DNA of 64,000 bases from Paracoccaceae bacterium (GTDB lineage Bacteria; Pseudomonadota; Alphaproteobacteria; Rhodobacterales; Rhodobacteraceae), in assembly GCA_028284705.1 (NCBI GenBank), contig JANQRE010000015.1, positions 1-64,000 on the forward strand, written 5' to 3'. Position 1 is the first letter of the stretch. Each line of letters begins with the position of its first letter. The translations under genes were made by a program, and so were the position numbers. Shown here in pieces: positions 37,627-49,268 of this stretch. The notes beneath the pieces were generated by a model, which was not told the DNA's origin, ran no database searches, and saw only the letters and a program-made list of their open reading frames with translations.

Positions 37627-38673
37627 ATGAAACTCGACGATTTCGACTTCGAATTGCCGGAGCATCTGATTGCGACACGACCGGTGTCACCGCGCTCCTC
37701 GGCGAAACTGCTGTTTGCAGACGGTGATCAAGTCACAGATCGTCATGTCTATGATTTGCCGGATATTTTTCGCGCGGGCGACGTTCTGGTTCTGAACGAT
37801 ACCAAAGTCTTGCCCGCGCGGCTGACCGGCATCCGGCGACGCGGTGAGGCCGAGGCAAAGATTGAAATCACATTGCTCAGCCCTGATCCCGATGGTCGCT
37901 GGCAGGCGCTCGTGAAGCCCCTGCGGAAGGTGAAGGAGGGCGAGCGGGTCGAGATCGGATCGGGTTGTGCCGCCATCTTGGAGGCCAAATCCGACGGTCA
38001 GGCCCTGTTTTCCTTTGATCTCGATGGCATGGAATTGGGTGAGGCGCTGGAACGGTTCGGCGCCATGCCGCTGCCGCCCTATATCTCGGCGAAGCGTCCC
38101 GCCGATGCCCGCGACAGGACCGATTATCAGACGGTATTCGCGCGCCGGGATGGCGCGGTGGCCGCACCGACCGCCAGCTTGCACTTCGAGCCGGAACTTC
38201 TTGAAAAACTGAGAGAAAGAGGCGTTGAGTTTATCCACGTCACGCTGCATGTCGGCGCAGGCACGTTTTTGCCGGTCAAAGTCGAAGACATCACAACCCA
38301 CAAGATGCATGCCGAATGGGGAGAGATTACACCCGCCGCAGCAGCGGCGCTTGCAAAGGCAAAATCCGAAGGGCGCCGGGTGATCCCGATCGGAACCACG
38401 GCGCTTCGGCTCATCGAGACCGCCGCACAGGGTGGAGAGATCAAGCCATGGATCGGCGAGACCGACATTTTCATCTATCCCGGCTTCGAATTTCAGGTCG
38501 CGGACGGGCTGATGACCAATTTTCACCTGCCAAAATCGACGCTGATGATGCTCGTCTCTGCCCTCATGGGCAAAGCGCGGATCGAACGTATCTACGACCA
38601 TGCCATCGCCGAGAACTACCGCTTCTTCTCCTATGGCGATTCCTCTCTTCTATTCCCGCCAACGTCCGATTGA
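37627..38673 (+). CDS. queA: S-adenosylmethionine:tRNA ribosyltransferase-isomerase
   Basis: 348 aa, usual length. It transfers the ribosyl part of SAM to preQ1-tRNA to give epoxyqueuosine. Motifs: [14 protein letters not shown] at the start, [11 protein letters not shown], the central [11 protein letters not shown], and [19 protein letters not shown] near the C-terminus. No other queuosine genes are in the window. It follows the YhdP-like gene by 11 nt and has only a weak ribosome site. Confidence 0.96.
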   Translation: MKLDDFDFELPEHLIATRPVSPRSSAKLLFADGDQVTDRHVYDLPDIFRAGDVLVLNDTKVLPARLTGIRRRGEAEAKIEITLLSPDPDGRWQALVKPLRKVKEGERVEIGSGCAAILEAKSDGQALFSFDLDGMELGEALERFGAMPLPPYISAKRPADARDRTDYQTVFARRDGAVAAPTASLHFEPELLEKLRERGVEFIHVTLHVGAGTFLPVKVEDITTHKMHAEWGEITPAAAAALAKAKSEGRRVIPIGTTALRLIETAAQGGEIKPWIGETDIFIYPGFEFQVADGLMTNFHLPKSTLMMLVSALMGKARIERIYDHAIAENYRFFSYGDSSLLFPPTSD

Positions 38674-38763
38674 GACATTCGTCTTGTCGCTTTCAGAGGG
38701 TTTTCGCCTGACCGTCTGTGAGACAGGCTGACCCGACGGCCAAGGCTCTCAAGGAGTTTCATC

Positions 38764-40059
38764 ATGTGGAAAGTGTTTCTTGCTGCCTGGTCTCTGCTTC
38801 TGGGCATGATGCTTTTGCAGATCGGCAACGGTTTGCAGGGCTCGCTCATGGGGGTGCGTGGGGCGATTGAGGGGTTCTCAACCTTCGAACTTTCAATGGT
38901 CACATCCGCTTATTTTGTTGGGTTTTTGGGCGGTTCGCGACTGACGCCGGAGTTCATTCGCCGGGTGGGACATGTGCGGGTCTTTGCAGCGCTCGGGTCG
39001 TTCATTTCGGCGGCGCTCATCCTTTATCCGGTCGCGACTTATGTGTGGGCCTGGGTGCTCTTGCGCGTGATCATCGGCTTCTGTTTCTCCGGGGTCTATG
39101 TCACCGCCGAAAGCTGGCTGAACAACGCGTCCTCCAACGAGACCCGCGGCCAGACCTTGTCGCTTTATATGATCGTGCAGATGGTTGGCATTGTTGCCGC
39201 CCAGGGCTTGCTCAATGTCGCTGATCCTGCCGGGTTCACGCTGTTTGTGATCCCGTCCGTCTTGGTCTCGATCAGCTTCGCTCCGATCTTGCTGTCGGTC
39301 GTGCCGACCCCGGCCTTCGAGACAAATCAGAACATGACCCTGAGACAGCTCTACAACAGCTCGCCGCTTGGTTTTGTGGGTATGTTCCTGCTCGGCGGTG
39401 TGTTTTCAGCGCAATTCGGCATGTCCGCGGTCTATGCCACGCAAATTGGCATGACCGTGCGAGAAATCTCGATCTTTGTCTCTGCGATCTTTGTCGGCGC
39501 GGTTGTGTTGCAATACCCAATTGGCTGGGTGTCGGATCGGATGGACAGACGCCAGGTCATCATGGCGACCGGTGTCATCGGGGCTCTGGCTTGTGCAATT
39601 GCCTGGGGGTCTGGTGGGCATTTCAACACGCTTCTGGCTTGCGCCTTCGTGTTGGGTGGGATGACCAACCCGCTCTATGGTCTGCTGATCGCCTATACCA
39701 ACGATTATCTCGAGCCGGACGATATGGCAGGGGCCTCGGGCGGGCTTTTGTTTGTCAACGGGCTCGGGGCCATCGCAGGCCCGATCATCACCGGTTGGAC
39801 AATGTCACAATTCGGGCCGCAGATGTTCTGGGCCTTCATTGTCCTGCTGATGTCCGCAACCGCCGCCTATGCGGCCTATCGGATGACGCAGCGGGCCTCG
39901 GCCTATGCGGAGGACGATGATTACGAGGCCGTTCCGCTGGCGCCGATGGGCATGAGTTCGACCGCCGCCGCTTTCGATGCGATGCAGGAATATTATGCCG
40001 AAGCGGCGGAGGACATCGCGGATTTGTCATCTTCTGAAACGGAAGGTGAGCAGCGATAG
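38764..40059 (+). CDS. MFS transporter
   Basis: 431 aa with AAGGAG seven nt before the ATG. Twelve hydrophobic segments are visible, with the MFS loop SDRMDRRQ between helices eight and nine. A ~45-residue acidic cytoplasmic tail (from ~390) follows the last helix. The N-terminal half (WKVFLAAWSLLLGMMLLQIGNGLQG) resembles the YcaD/CynX-like group, but no substrate can be named. It stands between queA and the DUF924 gene. Confidence 0.82.
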   Translation: MWKVFLAAWSLLLGMMLLQIGNGLQGSLMGVRGAIEGFSTFELSMVTSAYFVGFLGGSRLTPEFIRRVGHVRVFAALGSFISAALILYPVATYVWAWVLLRVIIGFCFSGVYVTAESWLNNASSNETRGQTLSLYMIVQMVGIVAAQGLLNVADPAGFTLFVIPSVLVSISFAPILLSVVPTPAFETNQNMTLRQLYNSSPLGFVGMFLLGGVFSAQFGMSAVYATQIGMTVREISIFVSAIFVGAVVLQYPIGWVSDRMDRRQVIMATGVIGALACAIAWGSGGHFNTLLACAFVLGGMTNPLYGLLIAYTNDYLEPDDMAGASGGLLFVNGLGAIAGPIITGWTMSQFGPQMFWAFIVLLMSATAAYAAYRMTQRASAYAEDDDYEAVPLAPMGMSSTAAAFDAMQEYYAEAAEDIADLSSSETEGEQR

Positions 40060-40146
40060 CGCAATTTCCCCTTGCGTCACGCAACCCTATTTGTAACGGT
40101 TTTCTAACAACTTGGGGGCAAACCGATAAAGGGGAAACGGTAGGCC

Positions 40147-40725
40147 ATGGCAACACCTGAGGACATTCTGGCCTTTTGGCTGGACGAGATCGGCGAAACG
40201 GGCTGGTACAAACAGGACGACGCGCTCGACCAAGACATCCGCGACAGATTTATGAGCACATGGGAGCGCGCCGCAGAGGGCGCCTATTCCATGTGGATGA
40301 CCTATCCCTCAGGCGTGTTGGCATACCTGATCCTGACCGATCAATTCCCGCGCAACATGTTCCGAGGGTCGCCAAAGGCCTTTTCCACCGACAAGGCGGC
40401 TCTGGCGGTGGCGAAGATGGCGATTGCCAAGAAATGGGACCAGAAGATCGATGAACCGGCGCGGCAATTCTTTTTCCTGCCGCTGATGCATTCAGAGTGC
40501 ATCTCCGATCAGGAACGCTGCGTGCGCCTGCTTTTGACACGGATGCCGGACACGGGCCCGACCAATCTTCTCCACGCAAAGGCCCATCGCGACGTGATCC
40601 GCAAGTTTGGTCGTTTCCCGTTCCGCAATGATGCGTTGTCACGCCCTCACACGGATCCGGAACGCGCGTTTCTGGAGAACGGTGGCTATGGGGCCACGGT
40701 TGAAGCCGTTCGACAATCTGCCTGA
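40147..40725 (+). CDS. DUF924 family protein
   Basis: 192 aa, soluble and helical, TPR-like. The start ILAFWLDE and the motifs LTDQFPRNMFRG and FFFLPLMHSE are diagnostic of DUF924, a family with no proven role. The 87-bp upstream gap is AT-rich with a TTGTAACGG...TTTCTAAC stretch that may hold the promoter. Confidence 0.88.
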   Translation: MATPEDILAFWLDEIGETGWYKQDDALDQDIRDRFMSTWERAAEGAYSMWMTYPSGVLAYLILTDQFPRNMFRGSPKAFSTDKAALAVAKMAIAKKWDQKIDEPARQFFFLPLMHSECISDQERCVRLLLTRMPDTGPTNLLHAKAHRDVIRKFGRFPFRNDALSRPHTDPERAFLENGGYGATVEAVRQSA

Positions 40726-40774
40726 GGCGCAACTCTTCACAGCATGTTAGGCTTTGGTCCGTTAGTTTGACCTT

Positions 40775-41503
40775 ATGATCCGGTTTGGAGGGTACGCTGT
40801 GCGCGGTTTCTATGCGGTTTTGTTTAGTCTTTTCCTTGCGTTGAGCCAGATTGTGCCGGGGGAGGCTATGGCCTCCGGCGAGCGTGGTCCGGTTCTGATG
40901 ATCGGCGACTCCATGTTTGCCTGGAACCGCGTACGTGGCGGCGGTGTGGGGCGCAATCTACAGAAAGAATTGGGCGTCAAAGTCCGCGATCACTCACGCA
41001 CAGGTGCCCACTTGACGATCGCTGGCGCTGGTGACGGAGACCCGTTCGCTGACATTCGCAAGCAATATCTGGAAGGCGATTGGGACTGGGTCGTGATCAA
41101 TGGCGGCGCGAATGATCTGCTGTTTGAATGCGGCTGCGGCAAATGTGGACGGGTGATGAAAGAGATGGTCACCGCTGATCTGCAACAGGGCGCGCTGATC
41201 GATCTGATCCGGGCGGCGCGCGCCGATGGCGCCAAGATCATGCTGGTGGGCTATCACACGGGTTACGCTCGAGGACATTTCTTCTCCGGCTGTCGGCAGG
41301 ATGTCACCGAACTGGTCGCGCGCTATCGGGAATTGGCGAAACGCAATGACGACATCTACTTTGTGTCTGCACGCGACGCGCTCGATGCCAATAATCGCCG
41401 CCATTTTGCACTCGACCGGGTGCATCCCTCGCGCAAAGGTTCGCAACGTATCGCGAAACTGATCGCGCTTGGGATCGAGGCAGCGGACGCAGCAGCCAAC
41501 TAG
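40775..41503 (+). CDS. SGNH/GDSL-family hydrolase, exported
   Basis: 242 aa. Signal peptide about 1-33 (ending AMASG). Block I GDSM gives the nucleophile S46, block III is GGANDL, block V is DRVHPS with D214 and H217, so the catalytic set is intact. A CGCGKCG cysteine cluster (~117-123) and a later Cys may form disulfides. It probably acts on an ester or acetyl group in the periplasm; the substrate is unknown. Confidence 0.85.
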   Translation: MIRFGGYAVRGFYAVLFSLFLALSQIVPGEAMASGERGPVLMIGDSMFAWNRVRGGGVGRNLQKELGVKVRDHSRTGAHLTIAGAGDGDPFADIRKQYLEGDWDWVVINGGANDLLFECGCGKCGRVMKEMVTADLQQGALIDLIRAARADGAKIMLVGYHTGYARGHFFSGCRQDVTELVARYRELAKRNDDIYFVSARDALDANNRRHFALDRVHPSRKGSQRIAKLIALGIEAADAAAN

Positions 41504-41565
41504 CCATGCATGCGACGCAAAGCGGAGCGTCAGAATAGCGCGTTGTACCTCCGGAGCGGTGCAGG

Positions 41566-41583
41566 TAGTTTAGCTTTAAACTA
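41566..41583 (+). promoter_or_regulatory. AT-rich inverted repeat before lpdA
   Basis: TAGTTTA (41566-41572), GCTT, TAAACTA (41577-41583), then TTTTTGG. It could end the SGNH hydrolase transcript (hairpin plus T run) or be an operator for lpdA, whose ribosome site starts 18 nt further on. The arms are all A/T but for one G/C pair, so a terminator would be weak. Confidence 0.45.
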
Positions 41584-41613
41584 TTTTTGGACAGATGCCC
41601 GGAGGCAAGAAAT

Positions 41614-43011
<1,398 letters not shown>

Positions 43012-43017
43012 AACCGT

Positions 43018-43053
43018 TCAGACGTGGCAAGCCTGCCGCGTCTGACGATTTTT
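43018..43053 (+). terminator. lpdA terminator
   Basis: TCAGACG plus TGGCA (43018-43029), loop AGCC, TGCCG plus CGTCTGA (43034-43045): a 12-bp stem with one G-T pair, followed by CGATTTTTT. It lies seven nt past the stop. Confidence 0.9.
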
Positions 43054-43122
43054 TCCCGAGCCGTCTGGTCTATCCGCGCCGCTGCCTGCACGCTGTCCAA
43101 AAAGACCTTGCAGGAGGCAGCG

Positions 43123-43686
43123 GTGACAAAGTTCTACAATCGGGTGGTCGCCAAACGCACGACACAGAAGTGGATCCAGGCGCTTGGGCCGGAAAAGATG
43201 CACGCCGCGGAGATCTCCGGCAATCGCGGCGATAAATGGAAATTCGCCAGCCTCACCCGCTACCAATACCCCGAATATGATATCTGCGCGGATCCGTTCA
43301 CGGATGAGAACGGTGATGTGGTCCAACATGATATTTTCCTTGCGGATCAGGTCTGGGAGCATCTGGATTTTCCCTACCGCGCGACGCGAAACATCCATGA
43401 AATGCTGAAGCCGGGCGGGTATTTCTGGCTCGCCACGCCGTTTTACGTCCGGTATCACCCCGCGCCGCATGACAATTCCCGCTGGAGCGCACGCGGGCTG
43501 AAGAACCTGCTCATCGAATGCGGGTTTGAGGCCGATAAAATCCGGTCTGAACAATGGGGCAACCGCGAATGCGCAAAACGCGAGATGGGGCGACGCTGGG
43601 CAGTTTTTGAGCGCGGTGTCGACTCTCTGGAGAACGACCCGGACTTCCCCGTGATGTCCTGGGCGCTCGCACAGAAGGCCGGATAG
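43123..43686 (+). CDS. Class I SAM-dependent methyltransferase
   Basis: 187 aa from the GTG at 43123, which has a perfect AGGAGG five nt upstream; earlier in-frame codons overlap the lpdA terminator. The C-terminal half of the Rossmann fold is clear: DQVWEHLDFPYRATRNIHEMLKPG and GGYFWLATPF (motifs post-I to III), but the glycine loop of motif I is not obvious. The substrate is unknown. The gene follows the lpdA terminator and so has its own promoter or read-through. Confidence 0.75.
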   Translation: MTKFYNRVVAKRTTQKWIQALGPEKMHAAEISGNRGDKWKFASLTRYQYPEYDICADPFTDENGDVVQHDIFLADQVWEHLDFPYRATRNIHEMLKPGGYFWLATPFYVRYHPAPHDNSRWSARGLKNLLIECGFEADKIRSEQWGNRECAKREMGRRWAVFERGVDSLENDPDFPVMSWALAQKAG

Positions 43687-43742
43687 CGGACGCAGGCGAA
43701 AAAGCAATTGACCTCCCCGGCCATGCGGCAGAGGGAGGGCGC

Positions 43743-44876
43743 ATGGACACCCGCACCAATTGGCTGCTGATCTGGCTCCTGCTTCTGGCGGGTCTTTTCG
43801 CGGCAGCGCAGTTTGGCAAGCTGACGCTCGCGCTTGGGCCTTTGATCGAAGTTTACGGCAGCGCTGCCGCCTGGCTGATTTCCATTGTCGGCGTGGTTGG
43901 CATCCTGTTCGGCGCGGTGGCGGGTGCCCTCGTCACGCGTATAGGGCTGGCCCGCGCTTTGTTGGGGGCGCTTATGCTCGGCGGGGCGGTGTCAGTTGTG
44001 CAGGCAAGCCTGCCTGATACCAACGTCCTCGCGCTGCTCCGGGTCGTCGAAGGCTTTTCCCATCTCGCCATCGTGGTTGCCTGCCCAACCTTGATGTCGG
44101 CCCATTCCAGTGATCGGGATCGTCCCGTTGTGATGGGCATCTGGGCGGCCTTCTTCGGGATTTCGCTGGCGTTAACGGCACTGATCATGCCGTCGCTCTT
44201 AAGCTTGGGTGGCCTGTCGGTCGTGTTTATCGCCCACGGCGCTGGTTTGTTCATCTGCGCAGGCTTGCTCTTGCCGGTTTTGCCGAAGAAACGGATCGCC
44301 GAAGCGCCGCGAAAAATCGCCTATCTCTCTGAACATAAAGAGATTTACGGCTCCGCCCGGCGCTTGCTGCCCGGTGGCGGGTTCGTCTTTTATACAATCC
44401 TCTACATCGCACTGATCGCGGTCTTGCCAGGACTGTTGAACCTGCCTGTCTGGGCGATCTCGGCCATCCCGCTCCTGTCGCTGACCGGCACATTCGCCGC
44501 CGGGTTCCTCGCGCGCAGTATCGAGCCGGTCTGGATTTCAGCCGCAGGCTTTCTCGCCTCGGCCACTCTGATGATAACCGTGGCGATAATGCCCAACGGC
44601 GCGGCGCAGATCGCCGTTCTCCTGACGCTCTTTGCTCTGATGGGTCTGATCCCCGGCGCCTGTTTTGCCTCCATTCCGCATTACAATCGCGACCTGACGG
44701 ATCGCGCCCGTGCAACAGGTGGCATCGCGCAATTGGGCAATGTGGGCACGACCACTGGTACCCCGATCTTTGTTGCCGCGGCGCAGGGCGGAATTTGGGG
44801 CGTGACGGGCGCGCTGGTCGTCTTCTGCTCGCTTGGCATCGCGGTTCTCTGCGCATTGTGGCTGCGGGTAAAATAA
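43743..44876 (+). CDS. MFS transporter (CynX/NimT-like)
   Basis: 377 aa; AGGGAGGG just before the ATG. About 12 hydrophobic segments; GALVTRIGLARAL is the loop 2-3 motif in a divergent form. It resembles small 12-helix MFS proteins of the cyanate/nitroimidazole group but the substrate cannot be named. It ends 90 bp before uvrA, whose SOS box lies in that gap. Confidence 0.8.
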   Translation: MDTRTNWLLIWLLLLAGLFAAAQFGKLTLALGPLIEVYGSAAAWLISIVGVVGILFGAVAGALVTRIGLARALLGALMLGGAVSVVQASLPDTNVLALLRVVEGFSHLAIVVACPTLMSAHSSDRDRPVVMGIWAAFFGISLALTALIMPSLLSLGGLSVVFIAHGAGLFICAGLLLPVLPKKRIAEAPRKIAYLSEHKEIYGSARRLLPGGGFVFYTILYIALIAVLPGLLNLPVWAISAIPLLSLTGTFAAGFLARSIEPVWISAAGFLASATLMITVAIMPNGAAQIAVLLTLFALMGLIPGACFASIPHYNRDLTDRARATGGIAQLGNVGTTTGTPIFVAAAQGGIWGVTGALVVFCSLGIAVLCALWLRVK

Positions 44877-44886
44877 ATCTGTGGAT

Positions 44887-44901
44887 GTTCCGCAAATGTT
44901 C
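44887..44901 (+). promoter_or_regulatory. LexA (SOS) box before uvrA
   Basis: GTTC (44887-44890), CGCAAAT, GTTC (44898-44901): exact GTTC-N7-GTTC. It lies 65 bp before the uvrA ATG. uvrA is a known member of alphaproteobacterial LexA regulons. Confidence 0.88.
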
Positions 44902-44966
44902 CGGTATGGCTATGGAACCTCTGACTTGCACCCCTATCTTGCAAGCTCTGATGTTTCGGGTGGATC

Positions 44967-47831
44967 ATGGCTGAGCTGAAAAAGATCGAAGTGCGCGGCG
45001 CGCGCGAGCACAATCTGAAATCGGTGGATGTCGATATTCCGCGCGATGAGCTAGTCGTGATCACTGGTCTGTCGGGGTCGGGCAAATCCTCGCTGGCGTT
45101 TGATACGATCTATGCGGAGGGGCAGCGGCGTTACGTCGAGTCGCTCTCTGCCTATGCTCGCCAATTCCTCGATATGATGGAAAAGCCGGATGTGGACCAC
45201 ATCGCGGGTCTGTCACCGGCGATTTCCATTGAGCAGAAAACGACCTCCAAGAACCCGCGCTCCACGGTCGGCACGGTGACCGAAATTTACGACTACATGC
45301 GGCTACTCTTTGCCCGCGCCGGCACACCGTATTCGCCAGCCACAGGTGAGCCGATTGAGGCCCAACAGGTCCAGGACATGGTCGATCGGGTCATGGAGAT
45401 GGAGGAGGGCACGCGCGGCTACCTGCTCGCCCCGATCATCCGAGACCGGAAAGGTGAATATCGCAAGGAATTTCAGGAGCTTGCGAAGCAGGGCTTTCAA
45501 CGCGTGAAGGTCGATGGGGAGTTCTATGAGCTGGAAAACCCACCAACCCTCGACAAGAAATTCCGCCATGCCATCGATGTGGTCGTGGACCGGATCGTTG
45601 TGCGCGAGGGCTTGGAGACACGGCTGGCCGATAGTTTCCGCACCGCGCTCGATCTGGCCGATGGGATCGCGGTTCTGGAGACCGCGCCGAAGGATGATAC
45701 CGAGCCTGAACGTATCACCTTCTCGGAAAACTTCGCTTGTCCAGTCTCGGGCTTCACGATCCCAGAGATCGAACCGCGCCTCTTCTCCTTCAACGCACCA
45801 TTCGGAGCGTGCCCGTCCTGTGACGGCCTCGGTGTAGAACTCTTCTTCGACGAACGTCTCGTGGTGCCCGATGCCTCGCTGAAACTCTTTGATGGCGCGC
45901 TTGCGCCGTGGCGGAAGGGAAAATCCCCGTATTTCCTGCAAACCATTGAAGCCATTGCGAAACATTACGAGTTCGACAAAAACACGCCGTGGAAAGACCT
46001 GCCGAAATTCGTCCAGCAGGTCTTCCTGTATGGCTCCGGCGATGAGGACATTCTCTTCCGCTATGACGAGGGCGGACGTGTCTATCAGGTGACCCGTGCC
46101 TTCGAAGGCGTGATCCCGAATATGGAGCGGCGCTATCGCGAAACCGATTCCAGTTGGATCCGCGAGGAGTTTGAGCGCTACCAGAACAACCGTCCCTGCG
46201 GCACCTGTGATGGCTATCGCCTGAAGCCTGAGGCGCTCGCCGTGAAAATCGCTGGTCTGCATATCGGCGAGGTGGTGCAGATGTCGATCAGGGAGGCCTA
46301 TGTCTGGTGCGAAAGTGTGCCCGAGAGCCTGACGGCGCAGAAAAACGAAATCGCGCGCGCGATCCTGAAGGAAATTCGCGAGCGGCTTGGATTTTTGAAC
46401 AATGTTGGCCTCGAATACCTGACCCTTAGTCGCAACGCGGGCACGTTATCGGGCGGTGAAAGCCAGCGGATCAGGCTGGCCAGCCAGATCGGGTCCGGGC
46501 TGACGGGCGTGCTCTATGTGCTCGATGAGCCTTCCATCGGGCTGCATCAGCGGGACAATGACCGACTGCTCACGACCCTGAAAAACCTGCGGGATCAGGG
46601 CAACACGGTGATCGTTGTGGAACATGATGAGGAGGCCATTCGCGAGGCCGACTATGTGTTCGACATCGGCCCCGGAGCAGGGGTGCATGGTGGCGAGATT
46701 GTCGCGCATGGACCTCCCACCGAGATCGCAGCAAATCCTAAGTCGATTACGGGCGATTACCTTATGGGACGCCGCGAAATCTCGGTTCCGACCGAGCGCC
46801 GCAAAGGCAACAAGAAGAAAGTCCGGGTCAAGAAGGCGACCGGCAACAACCTGCAAAACGTCACCGTCGATTTTCCTCTGGGCAAATTTGTCTGCGTGAC
46901 CGGCGTGTCCGGTGGGGGAAAATCCACGCTGACCATCGAGACGCTATTTAAGACCGCCTCGATGCGTCTCAACGGGGCGCGGCAGACGCCCGCGCCCTGC
47001 GAAACTATCGAGGGTCTGGAGCATCTCGACAAGGTCATCGACATCGACCAACGGCCAATCGGGCGTACGCCACGCTCGAACCCAGCAACTTACACCGGCG
47101 CTTTCACCCCGATCCGCGATTGGTTCGCCGGCCTGCCGGAGTCGAAGGCGCGGGGGTACAAGCCGGGGCGTTTTTCGTTCAACGTTAAAGGTGGGCGCTG
47201 TGAGGCCTGCCAGGGCGATGGTGTCATCAAGATCGAGATGCATTTCCTGCCGGATGTCTACGTCACCTGCGAGACCTGCAATGGCGCGCGCTACAACCGC
47301 GAGACCCTGGAAATTAAGTTTAAAGGCAAGAGCATAGCGGACGTTCTTGATATGACTGTTGAGGACGCACAGGAGTTCTTCAAGGCGGTGCCCAGCATTC
47401 GCGAGAAGATGGATGCCCTGATGCGTGTGGGGCTCGGTTATATCAAGGTCGGCCAACAGGCGACCACGCTGTCGGGTGGTGAAGCGCAACGAGTGAAGCT
47501 GTCAAAAGAGCTGTCAAAACGCTCCACCGGACGGACGCTTTATATCCTCGACGAACCCACCACAGGCCTGCATTTCGAAGACGTACGCAAACTGCTCGAA
47601 GTGCTGCATGAGCTCGTTGAAGGTGGCAACACAGTGATCGTGATCGAGCACAATCTCGATGTCGTCAAGACCGCCGACCATATCATCGACATCGGCCCCG
47701 AAGGCGGTGATGGCGGTGGCAAGATCGTCGCCACCGGCACACCGGAAAAGGTGGCCGAAGTCAAAGAAAGCTATACAGGTCAATATCTTGGCCCGATGCT
47801 GGCCGCCAAGAAGAAAGTCGCGGCGGAGTAG
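44967..47831 (+). CDS. uvrA: Excinuclease ABC subunit A
   Basis: 954 aa. Two ABC ATPase halves: Walker [11 protein letters not shown] near residue 33 and [10 protein letters not shown] near 650; signatures [12 protein letters not shown] and [15 protein letters not shown]. Zinc-binding CxxC pairs: CPSCDG with CGTCDG in the first half, CEACQG with CETCNG in the second. It finds helix-distorting damage with UvrB in nucleotide excision repair. Control by LexA is supported by the box upstream. Confidence 0.98.
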   Translation: MAELKKIEVRGAREHNLKSVDVDIPRDELVVITGLSGSGKSSLAFDTIYAEGQRRYVESLSAYARQFLDMMEKPDVDHIAGLSPAISIEQKTTSKNPRSTVGTVTEIYDYMRLLFARAGTPYSPATGEPIEAQQVQDMVDRVMEMEEGTRGYLLAPIIRDRKGEYRKEFQELAKQGFQRVKVDGEFYELENPPTLDKKFRHAIDVVVDRIVVREGLETRLADSFRTALDLADGIAVLETAPKDDTEPERITFSENFACPVSGFTIPEIEPRLFSFNAPFGACPSCDGLGVELFFDERLVVPDASLKLFDGALAPWRKGKSPYFLQTIEAIAKHYEFDKNTPWKDLPKFVQQVFLYGSGDEDILFRYDEGGRVYQVTRAFEGVIPNMERRYRETDSSWIREEFERYQNNRPCGTCDGYRLKPEALAVKIAGLHIGEVVQMSIREAYVWCESVPESLTAQKNEIARAILKEIRERLGFLNNVGLEYLTLSRNAGTLSGGESQRIRLASQIGSGLTGVLYVLDEPSIGLHQRDNDRLLTTLKNLRDQGNTVIVVEHDEEAIREADYVFDIGPGAGVHGGEIVAHGPPTEIAANPKSITGDYLMGRREISVPTERRKGNKKKVRVKKATGNNLQNVTVDFPLGKFVCVTGVSGGGKSTLTIETLFKTASMRLNGARQTPAPCETIEGLEHLDKVIDIDQRPIGRTPRSNPATYTGAFTPIRDWFAGLPESKARGYKPGRFSFNVKGGRCEACQGDGVIKIEMHFLPDVYVTCETCNGARYNRETLEIKFKGKSIADVLDMTVEDAQEFFKAVPSIREKMDALMRVGLGYIKVGQQATTLSGGEAQRVKLSKELSKRSTGRTLYILDEPTTGLHFEDVRKLLEVLHELVEGGNTVIVIEHNLDVVKTADHIIDIGPEGGDGGGKIVATGTPEKVAEVKESYTGQYLGPMLAAKKKVAAE

Positions 47832-47832
47832 C

Positions 47833-48249
47833 ATGGCACGAACCCCGTTCGAAGATCCGAACATAGAGGCCGCCTTTCGCGGCTTTTCGGATGAGCTTCG
47901 TGATGACTTCCTGTCGCTCCGTGAGATGATCTTTGATGTGGCGAACGAAACCGACGGGATTGATGGCCTTGAGGAGAGCCTCAAATGGGGTCAGCCTTCA
48001 TATCGCCCCAAAGCGCGGTTCGGAACGGCCGTCCGGCTCGGCATTGGAAAAACCGGTGGTCCTGCATTGCTCACGCATTGTCAGACGCGCGTGTTGCATG
48101 ATTTCCGGACGGCGTTCCCGGATAGCTTTCACTACGACGGCAATCGCGGGCTCGAACTGACCGACGCGACAAAAGGTAAGCACGAGGAATTGCGTCTCTT
48201 CATACGCTCGGCGCTCACCTACAGGCAGGACAAAGCCAAAGTGGCGTGA
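47833..48249 (+). CDS. DUF1801 domain protein
   Basis: 138 aa from the ATG at 47833, one nt after the uvrA stop, so probably co-transcribed with it. The motif LEESLKWGQPSYRPK is typical of the DUF1801 (YdhG-like) fold. No function is known; if read from the uvrA promoter it would be SOS-induced. It converges with the DUF2189 gene (seven nt gap). Confidence 0.8.
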   Translation: MARTPFEDPNIEAAFRGFSDELRDDFLSLREMIFDVANETDGIDGLEESLKWGQPSYRPKARFGTAVRLGIGKTGGPALLTHCQTRVLHDFRTAFPDSFHYDGNRGLELTDATKGKHEELRLFIRSALTYRQDKAKVA

Positions 48250-48256
48250 GGGCTCG

Positions 48257-49120
48257 TCAGGTGGGTCTGACGACCGCTCGGCGATAGAGATGCCAGGTCG
48301 CGTGGCCCAGAACCGGAAGCGCGACGACCATCCCAAGAAATAGTGTCAAGACGCTCAAACCCAACAGAATGACGACAATCGCGCCCCATGCCGCGACCGT
48401 AGTCGGATTGCGGCGAGAGACTTCCAGCGAGGTCGCGACGGCAACCGGCAGGCCCACCCTTCGGTCGATCAGGAGCGGGAAAGATATGATCGTCATCGCC
48501 AAAACCATGGCGGCTAGGACGAACCCAATGCCGGAGCCGACAATCAGCATTGTCCAGCCCGCGCCGGTCGAGAAAATGTCGCCCATGAAGGCCAAAAGGG
48601 ACGCTGGCGGCTCAGGCCCAAGCGTCACGGCGTAGAGCGACAGAGCGACTCCGATCCAGATCAGGAACGTAACGGTCAGAAAGAACGCAAGCGCCAGAAT
48701 GGGGATGAGCGAGGGCGACTCGATGATTTTGAACGCCGAATTCCAATGCGTGGCTTCTTCGCGCTCGCGTCGGCGGCTCAGCTCGTAAAGGCCGATCGCT
48801 GCCACGGGGCCCAGTAGGGCGAAGCCAGAAATCAGTGGAAAGATGAGCGGTAGAAGATCGCGATTGAACGCGATCCAGGTCAGTGCAAGCCCGATCACCG
48901 GGTAGACGAGCACGATGAAAATGACATCCGTTCGAAGGTGCAGGAAATCGTCGAAACCGGCCCGCAGGGCTTCTCGCAGGTCGGCGGTCGTGATGTCTCG
49001 AAGTTCAATTGGGCGCTGATCAATGCCGCCCATTTCCTCAGTGCCGTCACCGATAAATCTGGAGCCGCGCTCAAACAGCCGCGCGGTCCAGGACAGGGGA
49101 TTTCCGATTGTCTTGGCCAT
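48257..49120 (-). CDS. DUF2189 integral membrane protein
   Basis: 287 aa from the ATG at 49120, with GAGG five nt upstream. After a cytoplasmic N-terminus (RPIELRDITTADLREALRAGFDDF) six or so membrane helices follow, about 78-97, 100-125, 151-175, 195-225, 245-270. The arrangement and the LDLR-type start match DUF2189, of unknown function, often near cytochrome oxidase genes. Here it lies downstream of the hydrolase-OsmC gene, same strand, 148 nt apart. Confidence 0.8.
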   Translation of the reverse strand: MAKTIGNPLSWTARLFERGSRFIGDGTEEMGGIDQRPIELRDITTADLREALRAGFDDFLHLRTDVIFIVLVYPVIGLALTWIAFNRDLLPLIFPLISGFALLGPVAAIGLYELSRRREREEATHWNSAFKIIESPSLIPILALAFFLTVTFLIWIGVALSLYAVTLGPEPPASLLAFMGDIFSTGAGWTMLIVGSGIGFVLAAMVLAMTIISFPLLIDRRVGLPVAVATSLEVSRRNPTTVAAWGAIVVILLGLSVLTLFLGMVVALPVLGHATWHLYRRAVVRPT

Positions 49121-49268
49121 GGTCACCTCTCGCGTCTCAGTTGCAGGGTATCGCTGCACCGGGTTCGCGAGTTATGCCGCCGCACTTCCGTGACCCGGGC
49201 ACCCCTCATCATACCTCAAAACCGGGTTTTATCCTAATGACGCCCCGGACGCGTCTCTGACAGGCCGA

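Noticed and set aside
49160-49268. AAAACC-G-GGTTTT palindrome as a terminator
   Set aside because: The arms leave a one-base loop, so no hairpin can form; it may be chance.
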